DNA of 64,000 nucleotides. Origin: Mixophyes australis. Its lineage: Eukaryota; Chordata; Amphibia; Anura; Limnodynastidae. Location: positions 42,313,824-42,377,823 of the forward strand of contig JAVHZZ010000009.1 in NCBI GenBank assembly GCA_036250195.1, given 5' to 3'. The notes under the pieces are model-generated. The model had not been told where the DNA came from. It worked only from the letters and a program-made list of their open reading frames with translations, and did not search any database. Below are positions 47,555-59,474 of this stretch, piece by piece (within the stretch, counting starts at the first letter, position 1; every line of letters starts with the position of its first letter). The position numbers were made by a program, and so were the translations under genes.

Positions 47555-48107
47555 CAGCGATGGGCAAACTACGGCCCGCAGGCCAGATCCGGCCCACTTA
47601 GAGGTTCTATCCGGGCCGCCAATATTTAAAAAAATTTTATTAAAATATGCATAAAATTATTAGGGCCGACCCTGTGTGTCAGAACCTTCATTTTTATGCC
47701 TTCCCAGCTATTTCCTCCATTACACTTCATCCTCCTTCCTAAAAGGACACTTCGTATGTCAATCACTCAAACACCTGCCCGCCCCCTAATGGCTGAAAGT
47801 CATGTGAGAAGAGATGGGCTGGGCCATATACTAAGGCGGATTTCGATTGGCTGCTGTGTTGTCAGTTAGTGGCTCACCAGAAAGACGGATCTGCAACAAC
47901 CTGCTGAAATAAGTGCTGTGTCTGTACGATCGCTGCACTTATAGAGGTAACACTGCTATATAACACCCTCCCATCCCATTCAAAACATTTGTATTATATA
48001 TTTCGATATTTTTTCAAAGTTTTCGAGTTTTTTAATAAATTATATTGGCCCGCCTAAACTTTTTCTTTTTTATTTGGCCCGCTCCTGAAAACGTTTGCCC
48101 ATCACTG
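47555..48107. mobile_element. Non-autonomous hAT element, CAGTGATGGGCAAACT family, copy 2
   Basis: This 553-bp element runs from CAGCGATGGGCAAACT to GTTTGCCCATCACTG. The perfect 8-bp duplication TGCTAGAT lies at 47547-47554 and 48108-48115. It is nearly identical to 6636-7174 apart from small indels, including a 15-nt insertion near the 3' part. Confidence 0.92.
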
Positions 48108-48115
48108 TGCTAGAT

Positions 48116-49542
48116 TATCACCACATATAACATTTTACATATAAAAACTGTCTTGATTTCATCTGACCTCAAACTCTTTCCTCAGATCTTAGCTAGATCA
48201 ATCTTATGTTGTATAACAAGCATCAGACAGGCGTTGAGAATTGGCTTCTCTTTACACCCTCTCGTATAGGCCAGTTTTATGCAGAACACTTCAAATAGTT
48301 GACTGTAATAAACTTTCAGCCCTGAACTCTGTAGGTCTGTCAAAGTGATTGTTGCCTTCTCAGAGGCTCTCCATACAAGTCTTCTCTTGTTCATATGCTG
48401 AAGTATGAGAGACTTGTCTTTTCTAGGCAGTAAGGGTCATTTGTGAAGTGCCAAAGTGTAAACACGCAGATAAAATGCTTTTTTTGGGACATCTTTTGCA
48501 TGTATTTACACTAGTGTGGCTAGTTTTATGGAAGAGCACATGGTTTTCTGCTTGAAATTGGTGGCATTTGTGAAGGGCGGAAAGGTTTGTACTGGCCGAT
48601 GGGGGAAGTTGGGTGGAATAAGGGCTTTCCATTCTAAGTGTGCATTAAGCGCATACGTGTACCTACATTTGCACTGATGTGTAAGAACAACATTTCGTTT
48701 TTTGGGACATAAATATTTAAATGAAATAAAGGGGAGGAGAGGGGGTATAACCTCTTTCTTTCCACAAAAAGACTTGAATTTTCAAAATGACCTCAGTAAT
48801 GGAGATACTTATAATGGGTTGTCTTTTTCCCCTTGCTTTTACATTTGTAATAAAACTTCAAACACAAAAAACACATGTAATAAAAACAGTTTACATGTCA
48901 TCACTGTTGTTATTAATTTAAGACAAAATCAGGCTAAACCAGACAGTATTTTAGGGGAAAAACTTAAAATTTAATTGAAATAAGGGGGTGGTCCTAAACT
49001 GGTAATAAGTTGAACTTTGATGTGACATTTTTAATTCCTTCATGTTCTGCAGCCTCGACCGATCTGCAAAACTAGGCACTGATTGCTTTTATGGGGTGTT
49101 TCCAAAAGCAGTGATACAGGCCTGCAAATTGAAATACGCTTGAAGGACAAGTAGCGTAAGTGCTTCGTCACATAAAGCAACATTGAAAGACCACATGTTT
49201 TGTGGTTTGCAAATGACCGCTAGTACCTGTACTGAAGCTTAAACTTCTTTATTATTGGATCACTGGGGTAACCAATCACTTGGGGCTGAGAGTTGGCCGC
49301 ATTTGTGCCACAAATCGCAGTCACAAAATATGTTCACTAAAAAAGCTGCAATTGCTGGTATATACAAAGCTGCAAGATATTGAACCAGTAGCATATGTGC
49401 TCGGTTTACACCAGGCTCACTTAACAAACACTTACATACATGTTTATAACCATTTGTTTTGTGTGCAAAATATATATTCTTTATAAAGCATCAAAAAAAC
49501 TTCAATATCATCTCTAATTCAAGAGAAACACACATTTATAAG

Positions 49543-49543
<1 letters not shown>
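48116..49543. other. Intergenic or 3' flank, no feature seen
   Basis: AT-rich, with open frames of under 91 codons that lack domains. Confidence 0.5.
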
Positions 49544-49597
<54 letters not shown>

Positions 49598-49608
49598 CAC
49601 GCACACAA
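49544..49608. repeat. (AT)n-(AC)n microsatellite
   Basis: Over 20 AT units followed by ACACATACACGCACAC. Confidence 0.97.
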
Positions 49609-49689
49609 ATATATCTATATATGTGTGCACAACAAAGCGCCTATCAGCGTCAGTGGTGCATTTGCAAACAGCCACAAGTGGTTCGCTAT

Positions 49690-49860
49690 TGCTATATCCT
49701 GCCCATGATTTGCAAATAATAGAGATTTGGCAGGTGCAAATGTGTCTGTGTCCCGTTCTGCATCTGTTGACAATCATGTGAACATGCCCTTACTGTACTT
49801 GGCCTACGCTAGAACACCCATTCTCTATCCTGTCGCGCCTCTCCAGGAGTAAGTGCCAGA
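49690..49860. repeat. Dispersed repeat, inverse of 7990-8260
   Basis: CATGCCCTTACTGTACTTGG is the reverse complement of the block at about 8118-8145. Flanking similarity is patchy. Confidence 0.5.
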
Positions 49861-50779
49861 AACTCAGAAATCAGCAGAGGTACATATGTGTGAGGCCACT
49901 TTTCAGGGCTTAAGTAGCAAGATTTCATCTGCTACACAAACTGTAGTAGGACTCACTCTGCATTGGGTCCTATAACTCTAACTTCTGTAGAACGCTCTAC
50001 ATTCTTTATTCATGTACCTATGCTTCAGATTCACTGCCTGATCAATGATACTTAAAAAGAATGGGGTTTTTATCTGTATAATCTTTTGAGATACTGTATT
50101 AACTATAAATTGCAGAAGATCTGAAAAAAACAGGAATAGGCCAAATATTGTTTATTTCAACCCTTACTCTTAGAACATCTGCAGTTCTTAGAGGAGAGTC
50201 TGGTTAAGACTCCATGGGGCCTTAGACAAGACACTGCTCCTGCTCCTTTTGTCCAGAAAATCCACATAAAACCAGTTTAGGGTAATCAAAGCACCTAAGT
50301 GCCCACTGACCCCTAGAATAGAGTCTTCGTCACATAATGGATGGTCTGGCTCTTTTTTAAAGAATTAATTTACTTCAAATTAAAAAATTAAAAATCTTAC
50401 GGAAACATATGTTTTCGCCTTCTTTTCCCCATTGATTGTACATGGCTGCTGAAAATCATGTATATATCAGCAAAGCATAATTTAATAAAGTGTCAATTTG
50501 AGGATGTTAACAGCAATTTGCCTCTTTATATTTGCAGTGGTTAGTTTTAATATATGTGTGCTGTGGATAATAAATGGAAAAGAGTAGGGTGAAGTATTTA
50601 GCAAAGAAGTGACGTGCAGTTTTATCTCAAACCAGGTCTGAGTGCTCTACCCCAGTTTACACCAGCAGTTAATTGGAACTAATATTCGCTGCATTGTGAC
50701 AAATATGAAATTATCTGCCTGTGTTAAGGTTAATATAGTGTTTGTGTGTCTGTGTGTGTGTGTAGCCAGACGCACTGTT

Positions 50780-51425
50780 GATTGCTTATCTGTATATTTT
50801 ACATGCTAAGTCTCCATATAAAAACTGTGATCTCCTCAAAAGAAATGTAATGTACCTATATTATGGAAATTGCTCTTCCTTATTTATGTATTGTAATGGA
50901 ACTTTTATTTGTAATATTATGAAATCTGTTACTTTTTTTGATCAAGAAAAACTGAAAATATTGACGTATCTTAAGAACATGTTACCTACTGTAATTTTAA
51001 TGTCAATTTCTCCTCTTCCTCATCCTCCCCCTTCCACACCTCATGTGTGTATTTGTGCTGCTCTGTTGTTGTATTTAGAGATTTTTTTGTTTGAGAAAAA
51101 AAATATAATTGAAAACCTCCAAGCAATATATAAAGATGTAAATAGTAGAGCTTATTTATTAAGAATGTCATACATTTAATTTATATCTACACAATGTTAT
51201 TTTTAAATTATTTTACTTTCATCCAATACAGTTTTTAACTATTATTTTGTCATTATTTCATTGGGTTTTTTTTTGTTAATCACATACGGTACACAGGTCA
51301 AGTTTAATTCTGAAAATGGTTGAAATCTTATTTTATTTTTTGTTTGCATACCTTGTATGGTAATGTATATTGTTACGTGACACTTATGTATTCATACTTT
51401 TTAAATATTTAGATTACCTTTTTGT
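50780..51425 (+). other. AT-rich unique segment, possible distal 3' UTR
   Basis: No repeat family was recognised. A 133-codon open frame (50778-51179) has low-complexity, AT-driven composition and no domain, so it is not called as a gene. The segment has mRNA-like U-rich and AUUUA-containing tracts. It could be the far end of the pappalysin 3' UTR. Confidence 0.3.
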
Positions 51426-51959
51426 TCTGGCAGTTAAAGGTTTTGTAGGAGGGTCCAGGTCTTTTCATCTATCAAGATGAGACATTACAGATTTACAACT
51501 TGAAGACAATCTCTTATAATAGCTTTCTGACTAGTATCTCTAAATATGCAATGCAACATTGCATGATAAAATCACCATTGTAAATCAGCCATTAAAGTAT
51601 AATACTTAATTTTCATGCAATGCTGATATGTTCTTAAAGGGACACTACCACCAAAAATAATATAAATAAAGTTATGTTTAATAATTTTATGTCTATCAAT
51701 TTAGTGAATGTATTTACTTTGTGTGAAGGTGTTTTTCGCTTTACATAATTCACAGTGACTTTAAAGGAACTTTAAAATGAAACAAACAAATAGAGCATAT
51801 ATGAAACAGCAAACATGAAGTGCTTGATTACATTGTTCTGTTTAACATAGCTCTTGAACTAGGAAAAATATAATTACATTTTCCAGATTGTTTCCTACCC
51901 CTGAAATGTACAACTGACCCGAAATCAATCTGTATATCTATAAAATTATCTATCTATTA
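51426..51959. other. Flank, no clear feature
   Basis: Contains TTAAAGGGACACTACCACCA at 51637, a phrase typical of amphibian dispersed repeats, but no borders. Confidence 0.4.
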
Positions 51960-52200
51960 TTATTATAATTTATTTATAAGGTGCTACAGATTCTGTAGCA
52001 TCGGATACAGAAGTATGTAACAATTAGTTGAGGTAATACACATAAGTATGAGTGTAAGTAATGCTACGGGGACTCACACAGAGTGCAGCAAAAGACATGA
52101 CAGGATGTAGCGAGGGAGTCAAATAGTAGACAAATATGAGACAATAGGTGCTGAGGAACCTGCCCACGAGAGCTTACATTCTAGAGGGACGGATGGTGAG
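51960..52200 (-). mobile_element. L2-like 3' tail, antisense
   Basis: ATAATTTATTTATAAGGTGC then ACAGATTCTGTAGC and GAGCTTACATTCTAGAGGG form the inverse L2 3' end, matching in style 41697 and 60737. Confidence 0.6.
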
Positions 52201-52202
52201 AG

Positions 52203-52217
52203 ATAGATAGATAGATA

Positions 52218-52251
<34 letters not shown>
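52203..52251. repeat. (GATA)n/(TATC)n inverted microsatellite
   Basis: About four GATA units run directly into about eight TATC units, so the tract is self-complementary. Confidence 0.95.
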
Positions 52252-52252
<1 letters not shown>

Positions 52253-53884
52253 GTCATCATTTTTCAAATCCCCTGCACCAAGCTGAGGAGATAGATAGTT
52301 ACCTCCTCACTCCCACCAACAACACCAGTGTAGATGTGGTCTTTCTAGCCTCAAATGGTGCTGTGTGAGAAGAGAAAAATGCCTACCCCCGGACCTTTGG
52401 TGGGATGCAAGTTAATTGTCATGGCCCACAAGCTAGTGTTGAAGGTCCTACCTATCATTCTAATGTTGGATGGAAACAGGGCAGTGAGATAGTGCTTAGT
52501 CTAGTACTTGAAGTTCAACACTACCCCTTGGAGCCAGGTGGGGAAAGTTGTCTACATGATGATTTCTCCAACCCCTAGGGTGTGCTGTATGGTATCTACA
52601 ATATGGCACGGCCTGGTGATGGAGATGGGAAGAGATGGGGCAAAGCACCACCCCCCAGGCAAGTGTTTCAGACCTTAACTACCCTCCCTTTAATGGAGGA
52701 AAAGACTTGATAAAGCTAACTTCCCCTACCCCAAAAAAATCATATCTTGTTTTTTAGATTTTTTTGTAGTCCAAAAAATAAGCAACAAAGAAAAAAGGTA
52801 CATAGAAATCAAAGCAAAGTAAAAAAAAATGTGTCCCAGTGGTAACAACTTTTCAAACTGATTAAAGCTTTTCCAAGGAGAAACAACGGACTCCAGATAT
52901 GGATCCCATTGTTAAGCTGGAGGCCATCCTGAAGACCTCAGGCTCCATCCCAGGGAGTAAGGGTAGGCTTTGGCTGGGGGAATATATCTTAATAAATAGA
53001 TACAACAATATTCAGCATATATAAATAGGGATTTTATAAATATATGTATGTGCTTATTATTTTCTTGTTTGCTTTACATTTCTAGCCCTTACCTCATAGA
53101 AAGGCTGGGTAAAATCACGTGGCTACCTAAAAAGTAACAAATTTCATGAAGCGAGTTTGGGATGCAGTGTCCCAGTATTAGACCCTATCACTCACTGGTC
53201 ACAGAAGATTACCGTTGGGGTTAAAGAGCAGTGCCGTAAAAAGATAAGCAGCAATAACTATTTTTTTTTTTTGCGGAATCTAAAACTGACAAATGGCACC
53301 AAATCAGGCATTAGCAATGAGCATTATATGCAACGCATGAACACCCAAATCCTTCTGAGATGCTATCACTCTTTATTTTATTGTATTCACAGAAGGAAAG
53401 AAAAAGTAATTTAAACTGAGATTTATTTAAGTGGTACTGCACAGTTTTTAAGCAGTTTGTGTATATATTTAGTGGGTCAGGTGTTTTACCAGGTAAACAC
53501 ATTTTCTGTACATAAGACGAGGCAAAAAATAGTGGCTTTGTAAGTCTTGTGTTTAAAGAGCATAAAAAGAGTTCACCAGGCAAATTTGGAGCGATGGCTT
53601 TTGTATTGGCCTGGAGAGGATCTTAATTTCGTAAGAGTGTAAACAGGTTGTATTTCTACTCCTATTAAAATTACATGCAAAGTTATTTATTCAATGTGAC
53701 AAAAGATTCATGCAAATGTGCGCATGGGAAAGAAATGTGAAAGCAGAAATAAAAGGCCACACAATATCATTCAGCCCCTTAGTCCTCACACATCTCTGAG
53801 CTAGTTAATCACAATTATAATCAAATAGGCAATTACAAGAATTTGACAAATGGGATGTGGCATAGAAAATTAGATTCATTAACT
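52252..53884. other. Flank, no recognised feature
   Basis: Nothing identifiable beyond short A- and T-runs. Frames of 85-90 codons at 53157-53583 have no domain. Confidence 0.5.
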
Positions 53885-54065
53885 GCATTTATGTATTGAA
53901 GAAATATCCAGGACCCACACCTGTTACCCATGAAAAGGAAATTGAGTCAGTTGAAGACTGGAAAAATGTTATCTGGTCTGATAAATCTCAATTTCTGCAG
54001 AATAACACACCGTTTTAGCATGGACCAGAATCACTAAGGAATGTTTCCAGTGCCTTTTTGAATCC
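53885..54065 (+). pseudogene. Tc1/mariner transposase fragment
   Basis: The plus strand gives DWKNVIWSDKSQFLQNN, the region around the first catalytic Asp of Tc1-type transposases (usually WSDE). There are no termini and the frame breaks on both sides. Confidence 0.5.
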
Positions 54066-54460
54066 ATCTTACTAACAATTCAGACTGTTCTGGGGGTAAA
54101 TTAGGAGTCCTACCCAGTATTATAAAAAACGACTTGGAAACACAAAATGCGCTTTTACTATACCAGGATTCTCTGCCATAGTGTCACCAGCCCTGGCTGG
54201 TATAGCCTAGTGCTGGTATTGGCATTTACAGAGGGACCCAACACTTTTGTCCCTCCGATTTTGCCAGTACCAGAAGCGTAACATAGAATACGCTTGAAAG
54301 GTGCCTTATTAAAATGAACGCATTTTGCGCACTCTTCAGAGCCACACATACCTTAAAAAAGCATGCAGATCTGAATACAGAGTAAACTAGTTGACACTAA
54401 TATGCTAACTCTTTAAGCGTAAATTTCTTCCAACTACAGATAAGGTCCTGAGTATATATA

Positions 54461-55380
54461 CAGATCAGCCACAATATTAAAATGACTGACATGTGAAGTG
54501 AATAACATTGATTATTTCATTACAATGGCACCTGTCAATAGTTGGGCTATATTAGACAGCAAGTGAACAGTCAGTTCTTGAAGTTGATGTGTTGGAAGCA
54601 GGAACAATGGGCAAGCGTAAGGATCTGAGAGTCTTTGACAAGGGACAAATTTAAATAGCTAGTCAACTGGGGCAAAGCATCTCCAAAATGGCAAGTCTTT
54701 TGGGGGTTACCATTATGCAGTCATTAGTGCCTAGTGGTCCAAGGAAGGACAATCAGTGAACCGCTGACACTGCCATGAGCGCCCAGGGATCAATGATGCG
54801 CTAGGGGAACAAGGCTAGCTCATCTGGTCCAAACCCACAGAAGAGCTACTGTAGCACAAAAGCTAATGCTGGCTATGATAGAAAGGAGTCAGAACACAGC
54901 TGTGTAGCTGCAGACCAGTCATATTGTAAATGCTGACCACTGTTCACTACTGACAGTGGTCAGCACCTACAATGGACGCTTGAGTGCCAAACTGGAACAT
55001 GGAGCAATGGACCATGGAGCAATGGACCATGGAGCAATGGAAGAAAGAGGCCTGCTTGGATGAATCACATTTTCCATTATATCATTTAGATGGCCGGGTG
55101 CATGTGCGTCATTTACTTGGGGAAGACATGGCACCAAATTCCCCAGATCTCAATCCGATCGAGCATCTGTGGAATGTGCTGGAAAAACAAGTCTGGGCCA
55201 TAGAGGCCCCACCTTGCAATCTACAGGACTTAAAGAATCTGCTGCTAGTATCAAAGTGCCAGAAACCACAGGTCACCTTCAGAGGTCTTGTGGAGTCCAT
55301 ACATAAACAGGTCAGAGCTGTTTTGGCGGCATGAGGATGACCTATACAATATTAGTCAAGTGGTTTTAATGTTGTGGCAC
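54461..55380 (+). mobile_element. Tc1 element with internal deletion and triplicated codons
   Basis: The left end CAGATCAGCCACAATATTAA follows TA at 54459-54460. The right end, TGGTTTTAATGTTGTGGCAC, is an eroded inverse. The transposase begins MGKRKDLRVFDKGQI and has LGQSISKMASLLGV (helix-turn-helix), then WKKEACLDESHF with the first catalytic Asp. Sequence then jumps from GEDMAP straight to [13 protein letters not shown], so the centre holding the second catalytic Asp (the QDNAPCH region) is deleted. The tail GLVESIHKQVRAVLAA is intact. A 15-bp unit ATGGAGCAATGGACC is repeated nearly three times at 54999-55040. Confidence 0.88.
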
Positions 55381-56155
55381 ATTGTTTGGCGTGTTGTCTG
55401 CACAAGAAACAAGATAACAAGAGAGTGAAATGTCCATAAATAAAGTTTTTTTTAAGTGCACTCCCTTTTATAAAGTTGGCAGCTCTTTTTGAAATATCCC
55501 TGTTTGTTCCACCAGGAATGGAATCTAAAATCTAAAAGAGAAAAGAAAAAAAGGCGCTTCCTAGTGGAGTGTTGCTATCTTTTATGATTTCATCTCTAAA
55601 AAGAATCACGTACCATAAAAAAGTGAAATTATGCTGTTCCATATAGTATAATGATTCACTGTTTCTTCAATTCCTCAATTCCTCATAGCAGAGTATGGTA
55701 GCATAGAAATAAAAAAGCAAAAACACAATGGTGAATATTTTTTTTTTACTTCAACAAAACCCCCGTGCACAAAGCATAACCGAGATAAATCCGTTATAAC
55801 AATACCTTTGGTATATTTTCATGCGCTTTTGGAATGTTATTCTTCCAAATCTTCAGATGGCTGCATCTATAGTCAAGAAATTTATTGCAATCAACCTTTT
55901 TATAAAAATTTTCAAGTCTCAATTCCTTTATCACTAGTCCACAGAGCTATATCAAGAAACCGAATATATAGATATACTTGCGTCACACTAAATATAAGCT
56001 CAGTATACGTTTTCTTACTATGATGTCTTTTTGGAAAAAACAAGTCCATATAAGGTATAAGATGAACTTGGTCTGCAGCTGTGATGTTACCCGTCTTGTT
56101 GCGTACACATTTTTTCCTGTTGCTGTGTCACATACACATTTTCAAATAATAGCTG

Positions 56156-56156
<1 letters not shown>
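55381..56156. other. Flank, no recognised gene
   Basis: May include the upstream non-coding part of the Penelope-like element that follows, but no border was identified. Confidence 0.35.
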
Positions 56157-56205
<49 letters not shown>

Positions 56206-56300
56206 CAGCATTGAAATTCTTTGTCTGAATGAGTTGACATAACCATTACATTGAGCCGGTGCTTGCACATAAAGATTATTTATCCAGCTGTTACTAATAA

Positions 56301-56336
<36 letters not shown>
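56157..56336. repeat. Two (AT)n microsatellites
   Basis: AT tracts at 56157-56206 and 56304-56336. They generate spurious open frames rich in Ile and Tyr. Confidence 0.95.
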
Positions 56337-56337
<1 letters not shown>

Positions 56338-56777
56338 CACACTACGCAAATTATGGTTATAAAACCATGATTCATACACAATTTGTTAAATTTGGCTTCT
56401 TCATTAAAGTTACTTTTAGATAATATTGACTATTTTTTATTCCAAATGTAGCAACATGTATCCAGCAACTTTGCGGACGATAACATCTGTTTATTTTATA
56501 CAAATCTTATTAGTTATTGTCTGCAATTGACTATATTATACACAGATAGATACACCTCTTTCATCCATGTGTATCATATAGGGATATTGATTATTCCTTT
56601 TGAATTATATCACTATTAGATATCCACTGGTTTTTGACCTAAGCTATATCAGACTTTTGATTTGGCAATTGAAAAACTCAGAAAATAGTGAGTATACTCA
56701 CTGACCAGATACTCTAATGGATTAATGAACATCTTTTTAACACATGATAGTTCCTTATAGGATCAATATGCACAAGG

Positions 56778-58830
56778 TATAGCTCAACGTAGAGAGAAGT
56801 TGAAGGAATTCAAAGTTATAGATCATTTTCAGAAATCTTATGAGAAATCTAAAAGTGATTTGGACACATCTAAGAAACCAAAAATAGAAAGGAAGGGAAA
56901 TAAATTCACACGTGACAGAAATGATTACATTCAGAACAGAAAATGTAAATGGGACACACGCAAATATAGGAAATCCACTGTAACATATAGCACTTTGGAA
57001 GTTGAAACCTCAGAAGGTGAGATCTCGGACACCTTACCCAGAAATAAGGATTTACCCTACCCAAGCAGGGATTTTTTGGGAATGGGCCTAAAAAAACTAG
57101 ATAAAGTAGTTGGAATAAATACAAAAAGGATATGAAGGGAGTGGGAGGGGGGGGGGGGGTCAGAAGAAGTCTAACAGAATAAAAAAGGAGGGACAAGGTG
57201 CCCCACAATTCTTTTGGGGGAACAACAGACGATTGAGACACTGGAAGACACATTGAGAGTGATTAATTTATCTGACAAAATTCTTAACTCCCAACACATT
57301 GATCTTTTAAGTAAAGGCGTAACCTTCTTTCCAACTCAGACCTTTAACAGACTTGAATGGGAGATAGACCTGACTTTATTTTCCAGGACACTTATCGTTA
57401 AAAAGTTTTTAATAAAGAAAACATATTACAAGTACTGATGCTAAAATTGACAAAATGAGAATCATCTTTTGAAACAGATGATAAAATGCATACATTTAGA
57501 ATATTAGAAGAACTAGAGGGACTGATTAAGAGACTATTGCAGATATCAATACAGTTATAGCTGTAACATAGTTAGAGAAAAAAAATCAACATTCTAACCT
57601 GATATATCTATATGTCCTTAAGTGCAATTTTATAGGGTTCTGGTATCTAAACATTTGGACAGATTATTGTTGAAGTCCAAATATCAATTTAAAATTCATA
57701 AGAATTTGAGCAACAATAAGCCCTTCAAGAAATTGAAAGTTGGGATGACAATGTGAAAATGCCCTCTGATAAGAGAGATAATATCGTCCTATGGCCTCAC
57801 TCGAAATATAAGGCAAAAGCTTATCGCCAATTGAATCATACAGATTGCTATAAACATCTCTTATTCAACCCTACAGCTAATTTTCTGACTTTATACACTG
57901 ATTCATAAATAGCATACAATGAAGGTAACATTTTTAAAACTGATTATGAGTTTTTCCTAGTTGAAAATCCCAAGATACCAACATTGTACATATTACCTAA
58001 AATTCATAAACATGAAGAAAATCCACATGGTACACCTACCATCTCAGGGGGAGGGGGGTTAATGGAGAATGCTAGTAGGTTTGTTGACTTACATCTCCAT
58101 CAATATTTAATCAGTTTACAATAATACTTGAGAGATACACTTGATATGTTGTCCAAGTTACATGGTGTTTCAGTGAATCATGAAACTAAACTGGCATTGA
58201 ATGACATTATTTCCATGTATACCAAAATTGCACATGAACATTGTATGTTGTACAATGTAATATATTAATATTAAACATTGTACTTCAAAAGTCCCTTACT
58301 TTTTGAGCATGGAAATTAAAAGTGATCTGAGTGACTTTATTTCACACTGTAAAAGTTTGTATTAACTAAGATCTATTTCATCTTTGATGAGGGATTCTAC
58401 TTGCAGATCAGAAAGACTCCTATAGGGACATCTTGTGCCCCTACATATACAAGCCTCTTTCTAGGTTGGTGGGAAAAAGAGAAGGTGTTTAATGAAGAGA
58501 GTGAGAAATATATCAGCCATATAAATCTATGACATATAGATGATATATTGATTCTATGGAAAGGTGATGAAATTATTTTTCATGAATTTACCGAGGTATT
58601 GATTATCATTGAATTAAATCTCAGGTCAAGTAAAGATATTGATGCTACTACAATTTTCTTGCATTAACGATTTACAAAACTATTGAAAGTAAATTAAGCA
58701 CTGCTATCAGTTTGTTGCACTTTTGAAGAGCACACTTCCCTTCTGTAATCAAAAGAGTTCCGAAAGGAACTGTTCAGATGAACAGACATTTACTAGGAGA
58801 CCTGAAGATTAAAAATCAGAATAAACCGTA
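56778..58830 (+). pseudogene. Penelope-like retroelement relic
   Basis: It opens with a Lys/Glu-rich N-terminal region (56800-57135). Next comes LRVINLSDKILNSQHIDLLS and GVTFFPTQTFNRLEWEIDL (57250-57370), the conserved N-terminal motif of Penelope-like reverse transcriptases. Further on come PSDKRDNIVLWPHSKYK, YILPKIHKHEENPHGTPTIS (finger/palm), TPIGTSCAPTYTSLFLGWWE (58420-58480), and a decayed IDDI active-site region near 58540. Multiple stops and frameshifts occur. No GIY-YIG endonuclease domain was seen. Neptune-type elements known from frogs are the nearest class I can suggest. Confidence 0.75.
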
Positions 58831-58838
58831 GGGGATAC

Positions 58839-59215
58839 AGTCAGGGCCGCCGAGAGGGGGGGGCGGGTACTAATTACTCGGGCCTGGGCATGTCAGGGGG
58901 CCCGGCCCGGGCCCTTGCGCCGACGATTTTTTTTTTAAAAAAAAAGAAATAAATAAATTTTTTTCTTCTTCTTTTTTTTGTGGCGGGGGAGGGGGGGCTT
59001 GGTCATTGGTGGGGGTAGCAGGGTAGTTAAAAAAAACCAAAACCATACTCACGTGATCGCGGCGCCGCCGTCCCTCCTCCCTGCTGCTCTGTGCTCCATT
59101 CAGACTGTCTGAATGCCGGGTGTGACATCATCATGTCATGCCCAGCATTCAGTCAGTCTGGAGCAATGGAGCACAGAGCAGCAGAGAAGACCAAGAAAGA
59201 AGAGAAAAGAAAAGG
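58839..59215. repeat. GC-rich foldback, CAGGGCCGCC type
   Basis: It starts near 58845 with CAGGGCCGCCGAGAGG, like the hAT-like element at 6241. Its core has arms CTGCTGCTCTGTGCTCCATT (59081-59100) and AATGGAGCACAGAGCAGCAG (59165-59184), with further pairing inward around GAATGCCGGGTGTGACAT. The right terminus was not found. Confidence 0.6.
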
Positions 59216-59224
59216 TAAATGAAG

Positions 59225-59474
59225 GGAGGAAAGCAGGGGGGGGGCCAGAGGGGTTCAAAAATGAGGGGGGGGCACAGATGGGTTAAAAAACGGGGGGGCA
59301 GGATGACACAGAGGGGTTAAAGAAAAGAGGGACAAGCAGCATGGCACAGAGGGGTTAAAGAAAGGAGGGACAAGAGCAGTATGGCACAGGGGGTTAAAGA
59401 AAAGAGGGACGAAAGCAGCATGGCACAGGGGGTTAAAGAAAGGGACAAAAGCAGCATGGTACAGGGGGTTAAAG
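59225..59474. repeat. G-rich tandem repeat, about 40-bp unit
   Basis: Four to six copies of a unit containing GGCACAGAGGGGTTAAAGAA and AGAGGGACAAAAGCAGCAT. The unit length drifts from about 35 to 45 bp. Confidence 0.8.

Noticed and set aside
50778..51179. 133-codon plus-strand open frame
   Set aside because: Composition is AT-driven with Ile/Leu/Tyr runs. No domain was seen.
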